NCBI GenBank assembly: GCA_949299455.1
Contig: CASGAN010000019.1
Coordinates: forward strand, 1 to 33,790
Length of the DNA: 33,790 bases
DNA from: an uncultured Oscillospiraceae bacterium
GTDB lineage: Bacteria > Bacillota > Clostridia > Oscillospirales > Ruminococcaceae
Direction: 5' to 3'
The stretch's first letter is position 1. Every line of letters begins with the position of its first letter. The notes below the pieces were generated by a model that was not told the DNA's origin, ran no database searches, and saw only the letters and a program-made list of their open reading frames with translations. Position numbers and translations under genes: made by a program. Shown piece after piece: positions 25,544 to 32,707 of this stretch.

Positions 25544-26059
25544 ATGAAAGTACTTATCGTTATTGATATGCAGAATGATTTTGTTGACGGTGCACTCGGT
25601 ACAAGAGAAGCAGAAAAAATTGTCTCGCGCGTAGCACAGAAGATTCGTCATGCAAAAGAACACGGCGACCAAGTCGTATTTACACAGGATACGCATACTC
25701 CTGACTATCTGCGTACGCAGGAAGGAACCTTGCTCCCTGTCGTGCATTGCGTCAAAGGAACAGATGGTTTTGAACTGTGCGAACCGATTGCAGCACTTGT
25801 CGGAGACAGCGTTGTCTTTGAAAAAAGCACGTTTGCCTCTGTGGCGCTTGCAAAATATCTTTGCAAGCTTCGGCCTGATGAAGTCGAACTGGTCGGCTTG
25901 TGCACCGATATCTGCGTCATTTCCAATGCGTTAATGATCAAATCCTTTTTGTCAGAAACAAAAGTGATTGTCGATGCAAGCTGTTGTGCCGGTGTCACAC
26001 CGCAAAGCCATGAAAACGCATTAAACGCTATGAAAATGTGTCAGGTTTCTGTTTTATAA
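25544..26059 (+). CDS. Isochorismatase-family cysteine hydrolase, nicotinamidase-like
   Basis: Probably hydrolyses nicotinamide or a related amide in the cytoplasm, feeding NAD salvage. The 171-residue protein has the family catalytic triad Asp8 (VIDMQNDF), Lys94 (FEKSTFAS) and Cys124 (GLCTDICVISNA). Metal ligands Asp49 and His51 lie in TQDTHTPDYLRTQEG, and LPVVHCVKGTDGFE follows. Length and motifs match short clostridial nicotinamidase-like proteins; specificity within the superfamily is not certain. AAAGGAG precedes the ATG. A possible 30-aa reading frame begins directly after the stop codon. Confidence 0.9.
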   Translation: MKVLIVIDMQNDFVDGALGTREAEKIVSRVAQKIRHAKEHGDQVVFTQDTHTPDYLRTQEGTLLPVVHCVKGTDGFELCEPIAALVGDSVVFEKSTFASVALAKYLCKLRPDEVELVGLCTDICVISNALMIKSFLSETKVIVDASCCAGVTPQSHENALNAMKMCQVSVL

Positions 26060-26152
26060 ATGCATACCTCTTGGCCATTCCTTGTTGTTATTATCTTTTT
26101 TCTCCTCTTTAACCAAACCGGAATGGCAATTCGAAAGACAGACAACATATAA
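26060..26152 (+). CDS. Possible 30-aa membrane peptide
   Basis: An ATG follows the hydrolase stop codon directly (TAA-ATG). It opens 30 codons with a hydrophobic segment SWPFLVVIIFFLLF and a short polar, basic tail (RKTDNI). There is no independent ribosome site, so translation would depend on termination-reinitiation. The stop codon lies in the left arm of the terminator hairpin. It could be chance sequence. Confidence 0.3.
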   Translation: MHTSWPFLVVIIFFLLFNQTGMAIRKTDNI

Positions 26153-26186
26153 GGCATCTAAAGGCCTTATATTTGTCTGTTTTTTA
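26138..26186 (+). terminator. Terminator of the hydrolase transcript
   Basis: Long hairpin, 26138-26155 with 26164-26180 (ACAGACAA-ATATAAGGC and its complement, one bulge), followed by T6 on the plus strand. Confidence 0.85.
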
Positions 26187-26198
26187 ATTATATGACAA

Positions 26199-26237
26199 GA
26201 CGCCTCCGAATCACACAGATGATTCGGAGGCGTCTTT
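26199..26237. terminator. 14-bp GC-rich hairpin
   Basis: Perfect stem GACGCCTCCGAATC/GATTCGGAGGCGTC with an 8-nt loop. The tail is only TTTC on the plus strand and TTGTC on the minus. It may end the minus-strand radical-SAM-like transcript or back up the plus-strand terminator. A smaller hairpin GCCGAC/GTCGGC lies at 26245-26259. Nothing else was recognised between 26153 and 26331. Confidence 0.4.
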
Positions 26238-26331
26238 CATGACCGCCGACATAGTCGGCAGTAAGAAAAATCTTTAAAATTAAAACTTCTGTTGATGAAA
26301 ACAGAAACAACTGCTTGCATAAATAATAATT

Positions 26332-27534
26332 TTATGAACGAGACGAATGAGTCGCATATCTCCAGATGTCACGCTCAACGCAAACATTTAAGCCGCAGCC
26401 ACCGGCGGGCGTCAGATTGTATTTTATATACAGCTCCGCAAGCATCTCCTTAACCGCACGGAAATAATCAAGATCGGGCGGTGTCATTGAATTCATGACC
26501 GGCTTGCCAAACGGCATCCACACAGAAGCTGACGGAATAATACCGCGTTCTGCCAAGAATGTGGCACCCTGTTTGAGTGTCTCAATCGGTTCAAGACCGA
26601 TAATGAAGTTTGAAAAGGCACGGTTTGGTCCATATTTCTCTGTGATATAGGAAAGTGCGTCTAAGTGCCGCTGTTTGGTCGTAAACAACCGCTTACCCGG
26701 CGTGATGATCGCGGCACGTGCATCATCCCAGACTTCAAGACTGCACGCGATTCGATCTGCACCCAGTGCAAAATAGCGGTCGATGATTTCGTGTGATTCA
26801 GGCGGTGTAATATAAAGAAGCACTTCACCGTTCAGCCGTTTTCGCGGAAGTGCGGAAAGATAACGGGTGATATGGGCGGCTTCCCTGTTTGCGTCAAACG
26901 TAGAACCTCCGGTGATTTGCACGCTATTTGTGCTGCAGTGGTCAATAGCGTAATTTACAACTTCGCTCACATCCTCGGGCGAGGGGATAAACGGCATCGG
27001 CTTGCCGCGCTTTGCAAGAGATTCAAACTGACCGCCCGAAAAGCAGTATTGACAGGGTTTCCCTGCCTTGGCATATTCACAGGGCCACAAGCACTGGAAC
27101 GCAACCCAATCACATCCCTGCAGTACAGCATTTCCGATGTACGGCATACCGGAAGATGTTTTCTGCTTATAAAAATCTGTGTGCGGCAAAAAAGTGACCG
27201 GACAAATCACTTCGTCTCCACTGCACAGCACAGCATTTTCCCCGGAAAGTCGGATGCGAAAATCAGTTTTCATATCAGAAAGATACCGAAACAGCTTTAA
27301 ATTATCCCAGGAAAACATAGATGACAGCGTCGAGAGATGAAAGCTCATGTCAGTTGCCATGACAATGGTTTCATCCGGCAGCTTAAAGCAGTTGCAGGTC
27401 AGTGCATTGGCATTTAATCGATGTGTCGGAGAAAAACGCTGATAGACCGCTTTATCAATGGTCAGTCCGTGACTTACGACCAAACATTTGAGTTCAACCG
27501 AATCAATTTCACGGTTTTTATAGATGTATTTCAT
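26332..27534 (-). CDS. Radical-SAM-like protein with atypical Cys spacing
   Basis: A 400-residue soluble protein. The likely cluster site is Cys152, Cys161 and Cys164 in WPCEYAKAGKPCQYCFSGG: CX8CX2C rather than the usual CX3CX2C, ending in a YCFSGG context typical of radical SAM proteins. A TIM-barrel-like series follows: VNYAIDHCSTNSVQITGGS (GGS resembling the SAM amino-group loop), LLYITPPESHEII, RIACSLEVWDD and FSNFIIGLEPIETLKQG. A 130-residue N-terminal part has no recognised domain. Function and substrate unknown. It has its own promoter about 75 bp upstream and AAGGG before the ATG. Confidence 0.75.
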   Translation of the reverse strand: MKYIYKNREIDSVELKCLVVSHGLTIDKAVYQRFSPTHRLNANALTCNCFKLPDETIVMATDMSFHLSTLSSMFSWDNLKLFRYLSDMKTDFRIRLSGENAVLCSGDEVICPVTFLPHTDFYKQKTSSGMPYIGNAVLQGCDWVAFQCLWPCEYAKAGKPCQYCFSGGQFESLAKRGKPMPFIPSPEDVSEVVNYAIDHCSTNSVQITGGSTFDANREAAHITRYLSALPRKRLNGEVLLYITPPESHEIIDRYFALGADRIACSLEVWDDARAAIITPGKRLFTTKQRHLDALSYITEKYGPNRAFSNFIIGLEPIETLKQGATFLAERGIIPSASVWMPFGKPVMNSMTPPDLDYFRAVKEMLAELYIKYNLTPAGGCGLNVCVERDIWRYATHSSRS

Positions 27535-27610
27535 TATCTGTATCCCTTACCTTTATTCGTTTGCAAAAAGCCACACCGTTAGGAGAGGCAAATCGACTGT
27601 TTTTGCTGTC

Positions 27611-27639
27611 ATTATAGCGCATTCAAACCAAAATGTAAA
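27611..27639 (-). promoter_or_regulatory. Promoter of the radical-SAM-like gene
   Basis: TTTACA (27639-27634), 17-bp spacer, TATAAT (27616-27611) on the minus strand. The predicted leader is about 70 nt, with no known riboswitch recognised. Confidence 0.75.
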
Positions 27640-27685
27640 GACAAACACAAAGAAGAAAGAAAAGCTAAAAACAGTTCGATCAGAT

Positions 27686-27718
27686 AAAAAAGCTGTCTGC
27701 ACAGATGCACAGACAGCG
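27686..27718 (-). terminator. Terminator of the flavin reductase gene
   Basis: Stem GCTGTCTG/CAGACAGC (27693-27700 with 27711-27718), followed on the minus strand by TTTTTT. It lies 24 bp past the stop codon. Confidence 0.85.
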
Positions 27719-27741
27719 TAAAATCAATGAAAAAGAAACGA

Positions 27742-28299
27742 CTATTTGAGTCGGCTGCCGTCTTTGAATGCGTTGCCGACCCGCTCGCCCAGTACATGAT
27801 AGCCGTTATTTGCCGGTTCAAATGCAATCGGACGGAACATGTTAAGATCGAGATTGCCTGATTCATTCAAAACACGTTCGTCAATGCTGATATTGACAAT
27901 CCTGCCGATGACATTGCCGTCTTCGTTAACTTTAATCAATTCGCATTCGAGCGCAACCGGCAGTTCGTCAAAGAGCGGTGCGTTGACAAACGAACTTTTG
28001 GTGGTGTGAAAGCCGGCTTTCATGACTTTATTCGGTTCAGTATTGGCGGAAACTATTCCCACATAATCGGCCTCTGCGACGTGATCGGCGTCAGCAAAGC
28101 TTAAAGTGAATGCACCGGTTTGTTTGATATTTGCGGTCGTTTTATGACCTGCACTCAAACAGATTACCACTTTGTCGTCGTCATACAATCCACCCCATGC
28201 GGCATTCATGGCATCAGGGGTACCGTCTTCTCCGTATGTTCCGATAATCAATACAGGCAGCGGATAAAACCATGATTTTGTTCCGAAATTTTTGCGCAT
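27742..28299 (-). CDS. Flavin reductase-like FMN-binding protein
   Basis: A 185-residue protein of the flavin reductase-like (FMN-binding split barrel) family. It begins MRKNFGTKSWFYPLPVLIIG, followed by the DGTPDAMNAAWGG loop that contacts FMN in relatives, VVICLSAGHKTTANI, GAFTLSFADADHVAEADYVG and ALECELIKV near the end. Members reduce flavin or carry electrons with unknown partners in anaerobes. The ATG at 28299 has GGAAGGA five bases upstream; an in-frame start at 28317 overlaps that site. Monocistronic. Confidence 0.9.
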   Translation of the reverse strand: MRKNFGTKSWFYPLPVLIIGTYGEDGTPDAMNAAWGGLYDDDKVVICLSAGHKTTANIKQTGAFTLSFADADHVAEADYVGIVSANTEPNKVMKAGFHTTKSSFVNAPLFDELPVALECELIKVNEDGNVIGRIVNISIDERVLNESGNLDLNMFRPIAFEPANNGYHVLGERVGNAFKDGSRLK

Positions 28300-28334
28300 A
28301 GGAATCCTTCCTTTCAATCAGAGCGTTTTCTTTT

Positions 28335-28363
28335 ATTATACAACGGAATCTGTGTCAGAACAA
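28335..28363 (-). promoter_or_regulatory. Promoter of the flavin reductase gene
   Basis: TTGTTC (28363-28358), 17-bp spacer, TATAAT (28340-28335) on the minus strand. The -10 is perfect and the -35 is weak. Confidence 0.6.
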
Positions 28364-28374
28364 TCCCTTGAGCA

Positions 28375-28550
28375 GGAGTGAAACGCAATTTCTTTTGTGC
28401 ATACTTAACGCGGAGGCTAAGCCGCTTTGATTCCCGCGTCGATCTCACAGCAAGAGTGTTTCACTCCACAAAAACAAAAAACCTGCGGAGCGCGAATTGC
28501 TCACCGCAGGCAGGCTAAGCCTGATTGCATTCTCATATTCTCGACGCGGG
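28375..28550. repeat. Dyad-rich structured spacer
   Basis: This region has no gene but many repeats. GGAGTGAAAC/GTTTCACTCC pairs 28375-28384 with 28458-28467. CCCGCGTCGA/TCGACGCGGG pairs 28433-28442 with 28541-28550. GGCTAAGCC occurs twice (28415-28423 and 28513-28521). GGAGCGCGAATTG occurs in the loops of both terminators nearby. It fits no RNA family I know. Confidence 0.6.
28469..28510 (-). terminator. Distal terminator downstream of tRNA-Val(CAC)
   Basis: Stem CCTGCGG/CCGCAGG with an inner GAGC/GCTC helix (28482-28510) and TTTTTTGTTTTTG on the minus strand. Confidence 0.8.
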
Positions 28551-28571
28551 CATCTAACTTTCAGGCAAAAT

Positions 28572-28603
28572 AAAAAAGTCTGGAGCGCGAATTGGCTCCA
28601 GAC
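28572..28603 (-). terminator. tRNA-Val(CAC) terminator
   Basis: Stem GTCTGGAGC/GCTCCAGAC (28578-28586 with 28595-28603), T6 on the minus strand, six bases past the tRNA CCA. Confidence 0.9.
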
Positions 28604-28609
28604 TCAGTC

Positions 28610-28686
28610 TGGTGGAGACGGAGGGGCTCGAACCCGCGACCTCACGGATGTGAACCGTGCGCTCTGACCAGCTGAGCTACGCCTCC
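28610..28686 (-). tRNA. tRNA-Val (anticodon CAC), CCA encoded
   Basis: The minus strand folds as a 77-nt tRNA: acceptor GGAGGCG/CGTCTCC, anticodon stem CACGG/CCGTG with loop TTCACAT, TTCGAGC T loop, discriminator A, CCA. Anticodon CAC reads GUG. One mismatch (C-T) lies in the second pair of the T stem. Single-gene unit with its own promoter. Confidence 0.95.
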
Positions 28687-28701
28687 AAACTTGCAAAAAT
28701 T

Positions 28702-28730
28702 ATTATAGCACAGCGACATGTCTTTTGCAA
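28702..28730 (-). promoter_or_regulatory. Promoter of tRNA-Val(CAC)
   Basis: TTGCAA (28730-28725), 17-bp spacer, TATAAT (28707-28702) on the minus strand. Confidence 0.85.
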
Positions 28731-28821
28731 GCTTTTTTTGAGAAAATCAAACGATTTTTTATTCTGCTGCCAACGTTCAGATATGATATAATAAAACAAA
28801 AACAAGAAAAGGAGGAAAAGC

Positions 28822-29418
28822 GTGAGGCGGTTTCAACATAAAATCGTACCGGAACAAATTGTAACAACGCGCCTGACCTTGCGCGCATTCTGCATGGAAG
28901 ATGAACAGGCAATGTTTAAAAACTGGACATCTGATGCTCAAGTTGCACGATTTATGGCAGGAAAAGCACACAGCAGTCCTGCAATCACACGCAGTGTACT
29001 GGAAAGCTTTTGTTATCACAGCAGCCGTGGAAATTTGCACTGGGCAATCGTGCCAAACCGTGCACTCTGTGCTGAAAATCGATTAGCAGACGACGAACCA
29101 GTGGGATCTGTCAGTATTGTTCGCTTTGATTCGGTGCGGAAAGAGGCTGAACTTGGGTATGCGCTTGCGCGTGTGCTTTGGGGACAGGGCATCATACCGG
29201 AAGCGATAGAAGCAATTATGAAGTGGGCAATCCCGCACCTTGGTGTAAAACGTTTTTCCGCACAGGTGTTTGACGGAAACGAAGCGTCTGTGCGTGTACT
29301 GAAAAAATGCGGGTTTTCCCACACATCCACACGGTCAAACGGCGCGTGCAGAAACACAGGAGAACCCGCAGATGTTCTGATATTTGAGAAAGTGGTCAAT
29401 TTTCGTAATGACGATTGA
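28822..29418 (+). CDS. GNAT-family N-acetyltransferase (RimJ/RimL-like)
   Basis: Probable acetyl-CoA-dependent acetyltransferase. The 198-residue protein shows the RimJ/RimL/Acetyltransf_3 layout: VTTRLTLRAFCMEDEQAMFKN, GSVSIVRFDSV, ELGYALARVLWGQGIIPEAI (acetyl-CoA binding motif A, Q/RxxGxG/A-like) and NEASVRVLKKCGF. The substrate is unknown. Translation begins at a GTG with AAAGGAGG upstream; a TATAAT lies at 28787-28792 without a good -35. Its last 23 bases overlap the convergent amidase gene. Confidence 0.9.
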   Translation: MRRFQHKIVPEQIVTTRLTLRAFCMEDEQAMFKNWTSDAQVARFMAGKAHSSPAITRSVLESFCYHSSRGNLHWAIVPNRALCAENRLADDEPVGSVSIVRFDSVRKEAELGYALARVLWGQGIIPEAIEAIMKWAIPHLGVKRFSAQVFDGNEASVRVLKKCGFSHTSTRSNGACRNTGEPADVLIFEKVVNFRNDD

Positions 29419-30169
29419 TTTCCTGCATAAAATCAGCACAGATCACATTACTACGCACAAATGCCGGATCGATTTCACAGCACTGTGCACGTTCAGCACC
29501 GGGAGTGCCAACGATTTTTTGCGTACCATCCCGCTCAATCACCGTGCTTTTCCCTAAAAAATCGGCATCCAGTGCTGGAATAGACTCGTGACCGATTCGA
29601 TTACATAAAATCAAAGGCGTTTGATTTTCGATTGCACGTGTCTGTGCAATCAAACAGGTCATTTCTCCGCCGAAATTGCCAAGTGCGCACAACAAGGACG
29701 CGCCTTGCCGAATTTGCTGCCTTGCGATTTCAGGAAACCATAAATCAAAGCAGATTTCTACACCGATCGTAACAGAGTCGATTTGGAATATATTTATCGT
29801 ATCCCCGCAGTCAAACAGTGTTTTTTCAAAATCTGAAAGATGCATTTTCCGGTATTTTCCTACATAGTCGCCTTTGCTGACAACCACAGCAGTATTATAA
29901 ATTCGATCCGCTTCTGATTCTGCTGTGCCAAAGATTATGGTACATCGATATTTTGCGGAAAGATACTGCATCTGTTTGACTGTATCGCCATTTGGCACAG
30001 GCTGTGCACAGCGTGCCAGCGCTTTTTTATCTTCAAAAAGATAGCCGCAGGTGCACAGTTCCGGTAAAACAACCAGATCACAGGATATGGATGCAAGATG
30101 ACGTTCGATCAGTGCCAGATTTTCAGTTGCATTGTGTGACATATCAAATTGAATATAACCAACCTTCAT
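29396..30169 (-). CDS. Nitrilase-family carbon-nitrogen hydrolase
   Basis: Cytoplasmic amidase of the nitrilase superfamily. The 257-residue protein has the catalytic triad Glu37 (VVLPELCTCGY), Lys108 (GKYRKMHLSD) and Cys140 (IGVEICFDLWFPE). FGTAESEADRIYNTAVVV and the N-terminal MKVGYIQFDM are typical of the omega-amidase-like branch; specificity is not decided by sequence. It follows the ABC exporter by 22 bp in the same run. The 3' end overlaps the GNAT gene, and no terminator is visible. Confidence 0.9.
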   Translation of the reverse strand: MKVGYIQFDMSHNATENLALIERHLASISCDLVVLPELCTCGYLFEDKKALARCAQPVPNGDTVKQMQYLSAKYRCTIIFGTAESEADRIYNTAVVVSKGDYVGKYRKMHLSDFEKTLFDCGDTINIFQIDSVTIGVEICFDLWFPEIARQQIRQGASLLCALGNFGGEMTCLIAQTRAIENQTPLILCNRIGHESIPALDADFLGKSTVIERDGTQKIVGTPGAERAQCCEIDPAFVRSNVICADFMQEINRHYEN

Positions 30170-30190
30170 GAAACGATTCCTTTCCGCAGT

Positions 30191-31909
30191 TTATTGATTC
30201 TTAAACTGGGATTCATACAGCTGCGCGTACAGTCCGTGATTTTGTAAAAGTTCTTCGTGCGTGCCTGTTTCTTCGATACCGTTGGCTGTGAGCACGACGA
30301 TCAAATCAGCGTTTTTGATCGTTGACAGGCGGTGCGCAACGACAAGCGTCGTTTTGTTTTGGCTTAATGTATCAAGCGCGGACTGAATCATCTGTTCAGT
30401 TGCATTATCAAGCGCAGAGGTCGCCTCGTCAAGAATCAGAATCGGCGGATTCTTTAAGAACAGCCGTGCGATCGAAAGGCGCTGTTTTTGTCCACCGGAG
30501 AGCTTCACGCCGCGTTCACCGATGAACGTATCGTATCCATCGGGAAGTGTGGAAACGAAATCGTGGATATTGGCAAGCTTCGCCGCATGAATAATTTCTT
30601 CTTCAGAAGCATCCAGATTGCCGTAAGCGATATTGTCGCGAATCGTTCCGGTGAACAGGAACACATCCTGCTGAACGATTCCGATGTTTCTTCGCAGGGA
30701 AGCTCTCGTGAGAGAGCGGATGTCCATACCATCAATTGTGATCGCGCCGTCGTCAATTTCGTAAAACCGCGGAATCAAGTGGCAAAGTGTTGTTTTGCCG
30801 CTGCCCGACGGGCCGACAAACGCAACCGTCTTTCCGGCGGGAACAGACAAGCTGACGTGTGAAAGAACAGCTGCTCCGTCTTCTTCATAGGTGAATGTGA
30901 CATCATCAAACGTGATGTTTCCGTCGAGATGTGCAATATCGAGTGCATCAGGAGATTCTGTTTCACTTTTCGTGTCCATGATTTCGCAGTAACGTTCAAA
31001 TCCGCTCATACCGTTTTGCAGCTGTTCGATAAAGTCGATGATGCGGCGGATCGGCGTTAAGAACAGATTGATGTAGAGCATATATTTGAAAAATTCACCG
31101 GTTGTAATCAGCCCGTAGAAACAGCACAGACCGCCGCCCACCAATACGACAAGATTTAAAATGTCGGTGAGCAGTCCCATACCGGAGTGGAACTCGCCCA
31201 TCGTGCGATAAGCAAATTCCCGTGCTTTTAAAAAGGCACGGTTGCTCTTCGCGAATTTCCGTTCTTCATGGGATGCGTTTGTGAATGCTTTTGCCACACG
31301 GATACCTGCGATGCTGTTTTCAAGATCAGCGTTGACCTCTGCGATTTCCACACGCGTTTGTTTGAACGCACGTCCCATCCGTTTGCGCATTTTGATGGCG
31401 AACAGCAGAAGAATCGGAATCAGTGCGAAAATACAAACCGTCAAGATCGGGTTGATCGTAATTAAAATGCAGAAGCTTCCGATAAACATAATCGCCGAGA
31501 TAAACAGGTTCTCAGGGCCGTGATGTGCAAGCTCGGAAATTTCCATCAGGTCGTTGACAATCCGCGACATGATCGCACCGGTTTTGTGCGTATCAAAAAA
31601 GGAAAAAGGGAGTGTCTGCATATGAGAAAATATCTCTTTTCGCATCGCTGCCTGCATGCGCACGCCGACACAGTGGCCATAGTACTGCACAATATAGTTC
31701 ATGCACGCCTTCAAAATAAAAATGCCAAGCAGTGCGGCGCCCCAAATCAGCATCAAATTGAGCTGTCGGTTTGGGATATACTTGTCGATCATATCGCCCG
31801 TGATTGTTGGGAAAAACAAATCACACAGCGCCGCAATCAATGCACAGAACATGTCCAGGAAAAACAGCGGCAAGTGCGGTTTATAATAGGAAATGAATCG
31901 TTTGATCAT
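30191..31909 (-). CDS. ABC exporter, fused permease-ATPase
   Basis: Half-size exporter that would work as a dimer. The 572-residue protein has an N-terminal six-helix membrane domain (about 1-300) and a C-terminal ATPase (about 335-570). The ATPase has Walker A GPSGSGKTT, Q-loop IVQQDVFLF, signature LSGGQKQR, Walker B ILILDEATSALD and H-loop VVAHRLST. No peptidase domain is present. The substrate may be a drug, lipid or peptide. It has its own promoter at 31945-31973 and leads a run with the nitrilase gene. Confidence 0.95.
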   Translation of the reverse strand: MIKRFISYYKPHLPLFFLDMFCALIAALCDLFFPTITGDMIDKYIPNRQLNLMLIWGAALLGIFILKACMNYIVQYYGHCVGVRMQAAMRKEIFSHMQTLPFSFFDTHKTGAIMSRIVNDLMEISELAHHGPENLFISAIMFIGSFCILITINPILTVCIFALIPILLLFAIKMRKRMGRAFKQTRVEIAEVNADLENSIAGIRVAKAFTNASHEERKFAKSNRAFLKAREFAYRTMGEFHSGMGLLTDILNLVVLVGGGLCCFYGLITTGEFFKYMLYINLFLTPIRRIIDFIEQLQNGMSGFERYCEIMDTKSETESPDALDIAHLDGNITFDDVTFTYEEDGAAVLSHVSLSVPAGKTVAFVGPSGSGKTTLCHLIPRFYEIDDGAITIDGMDIRSLTRASLRRNIGIVQQDVFLFTGTIRDNIAYGNLDASEEEIIHAAKLANIHDFVSTLPDGYDTFIGERGVKLSGGQKQRLSIARLFLKNPPILILDEATSALDNATEQMIQSALDTLSQNKTTLVVAHRLSTIKNADLIVVLTANGIEETGTHEELLQNHGLYAQLYESQFKNQ

Positions 31910-31944
31910 AAAGCCCCTCTTTTCTTCTCTTTTTCTTTTGTTTT

Positions 31945-31973
31945 ATTGTATCACGGTCAAAATTTTTCGTCAA
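31945..31973 (-). promoter_or_regulatory. Promoter of the ABC exporter gene
   Basis: TTGACG (31973-31968), 17-bp spacer, extended -10 TGATACAAT (hexamer 31950-31945) on the minus strand. Confidence 0.8.
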
Positions 31974-32007
31974 GAAACGCAAAACCGACAGTCCTAAGAC
32001 TGCCGGT
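31974..32007 (-). terminator. Hairpin after rex
   Basis: AACCGGCAGTC/GACTGTCGGTT on the minus strand (one G-U pair) with a 4-nt loop (31982-32007 region), followed by TTTTGCGTTTC. The tail is weak and runs into the exporter -35 hexamer. The plus strand has an A-C mismatch, so minus-strand folding is favoured. Confidence 0.6.
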
Positions 32008-32022
32008 TCTTTTTTATGACTG

Positions 32023-32676
32023 TTATTCTTCTTCAGACAACAGTGTCTTCAACTCATAGCTTAATGTCATCAAGCTGTCGCTCATATGAACGTTTTCCAC
32101 AACGATGCCGCGTTCTTTTTGGTTCAATGCGAGGTCATAATGGCTGAAGTTCCAAAACCCTTTTACCCCCGCATCGATCAACCGATCGCTGATTTCTTTT
32201 GTTGCCGTTTTGGGAATGCACAAAATGGCAGCAGTCGGGTGATAAACACGGCAGAACGGCTCAATTTTATCGGTGGAGCGCACCAAAACGCCTTTGATCG
32301 TTTGTCCGATCAGTTCCGGATTTTCATCAAAAATGCCAATCAGCCGAAATCCGCGCTGTTCAAATTCCATATGGTTTGCCACTGCGCGTCCAAGATTGCC
32401 GGCGCCGATCAAAATGGCATCCACCTGACGGTCAAGTCCGAGAATTGATGCGATTTCTTCGTAGAGTACATTGACGTTATATCCGTATCCCTGCTGACCA
32501 AATCCGCCGAAACAGTTTAAGTCCTGACGGATCTGCGAGGCTGTAATCCCCATTTTTTCTGACAAAAGACGGGAAGAAATTCGGGTGACCCCTTGATTCA
32601 ACAGCTCGCCCAGAAACCGGTAGTAACGGGGAAGACGCTTAATCACCGCTTTTGAGATATTTTTTTCGTGTGCCAT
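32023..32676 (-). CDS. rex: Redox-sensing transcriptional repressor Rex
   Basis: Senses the NADH/NAD+ ratio and represses fermentation and NADH-oxidising genes. The 217-residue protein has an N-terminal winged helix (about 1-75; TRISSRLLSEKMGITASQIRQDLNCFG), a Rossmann fold with GAGNLGRA at 91-98, FDENPELIG and GVKGFWNFSHYDL, and a C-terminal swapped helix (SLMTLSYELKTLLSEE). Length and motifs are normal. It lies 31 bp after the isocitrate dehydrogenase gene, likely in one transcript. I found no obvious TTGTGAA-type Rex operator in the nearby promoters. Confidence 0.97.
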   Translation of the reverse strand: MAHEKNISKAVIKRLPRYYRFLGELLNQGVTRISSRLLSEKMGITASQIRQDLNCFGGFGQQGYGYNVNVLYEEIASILGLDRQVDAILIGAGNLGRAVANHMEFEQRGFRLIGIFDENPELIGQTIKGVLVRSTDKIEPFCRVYHPTAAILCIPKTATKEISDRLIDAGVKGFWNFSHYDLALNQKERGIVVENVHMSDSLMTLSYELKTLLSEEE

Positions 32677-32707
32677 GTGTCAAAAGACCTTTCTGTGTGG
32701 TAAAAAA

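Noticed and set aside
27540-27610. Riboswitch in the leader of the radical-SAM-like gene
   Set aside because: The leader of about 70 nt shows no strong stem or known riboswitch core by eye.
28375-28603. Possible CRISPR array or 6S RNA
   Set aside because: Repeats are few, unequal and unevenly spaced, so not CRISPR; no long bulged duplex of 6S type was seen. Kept only as an unexplained structured spacer.
31910-32022. Rex operator near rex or the exporter promoter
   Set aside because: No TTGTGAA-N-TTCACAA-like dyad could be found by eye; the visible dyad here is a terminator-like hairpin.
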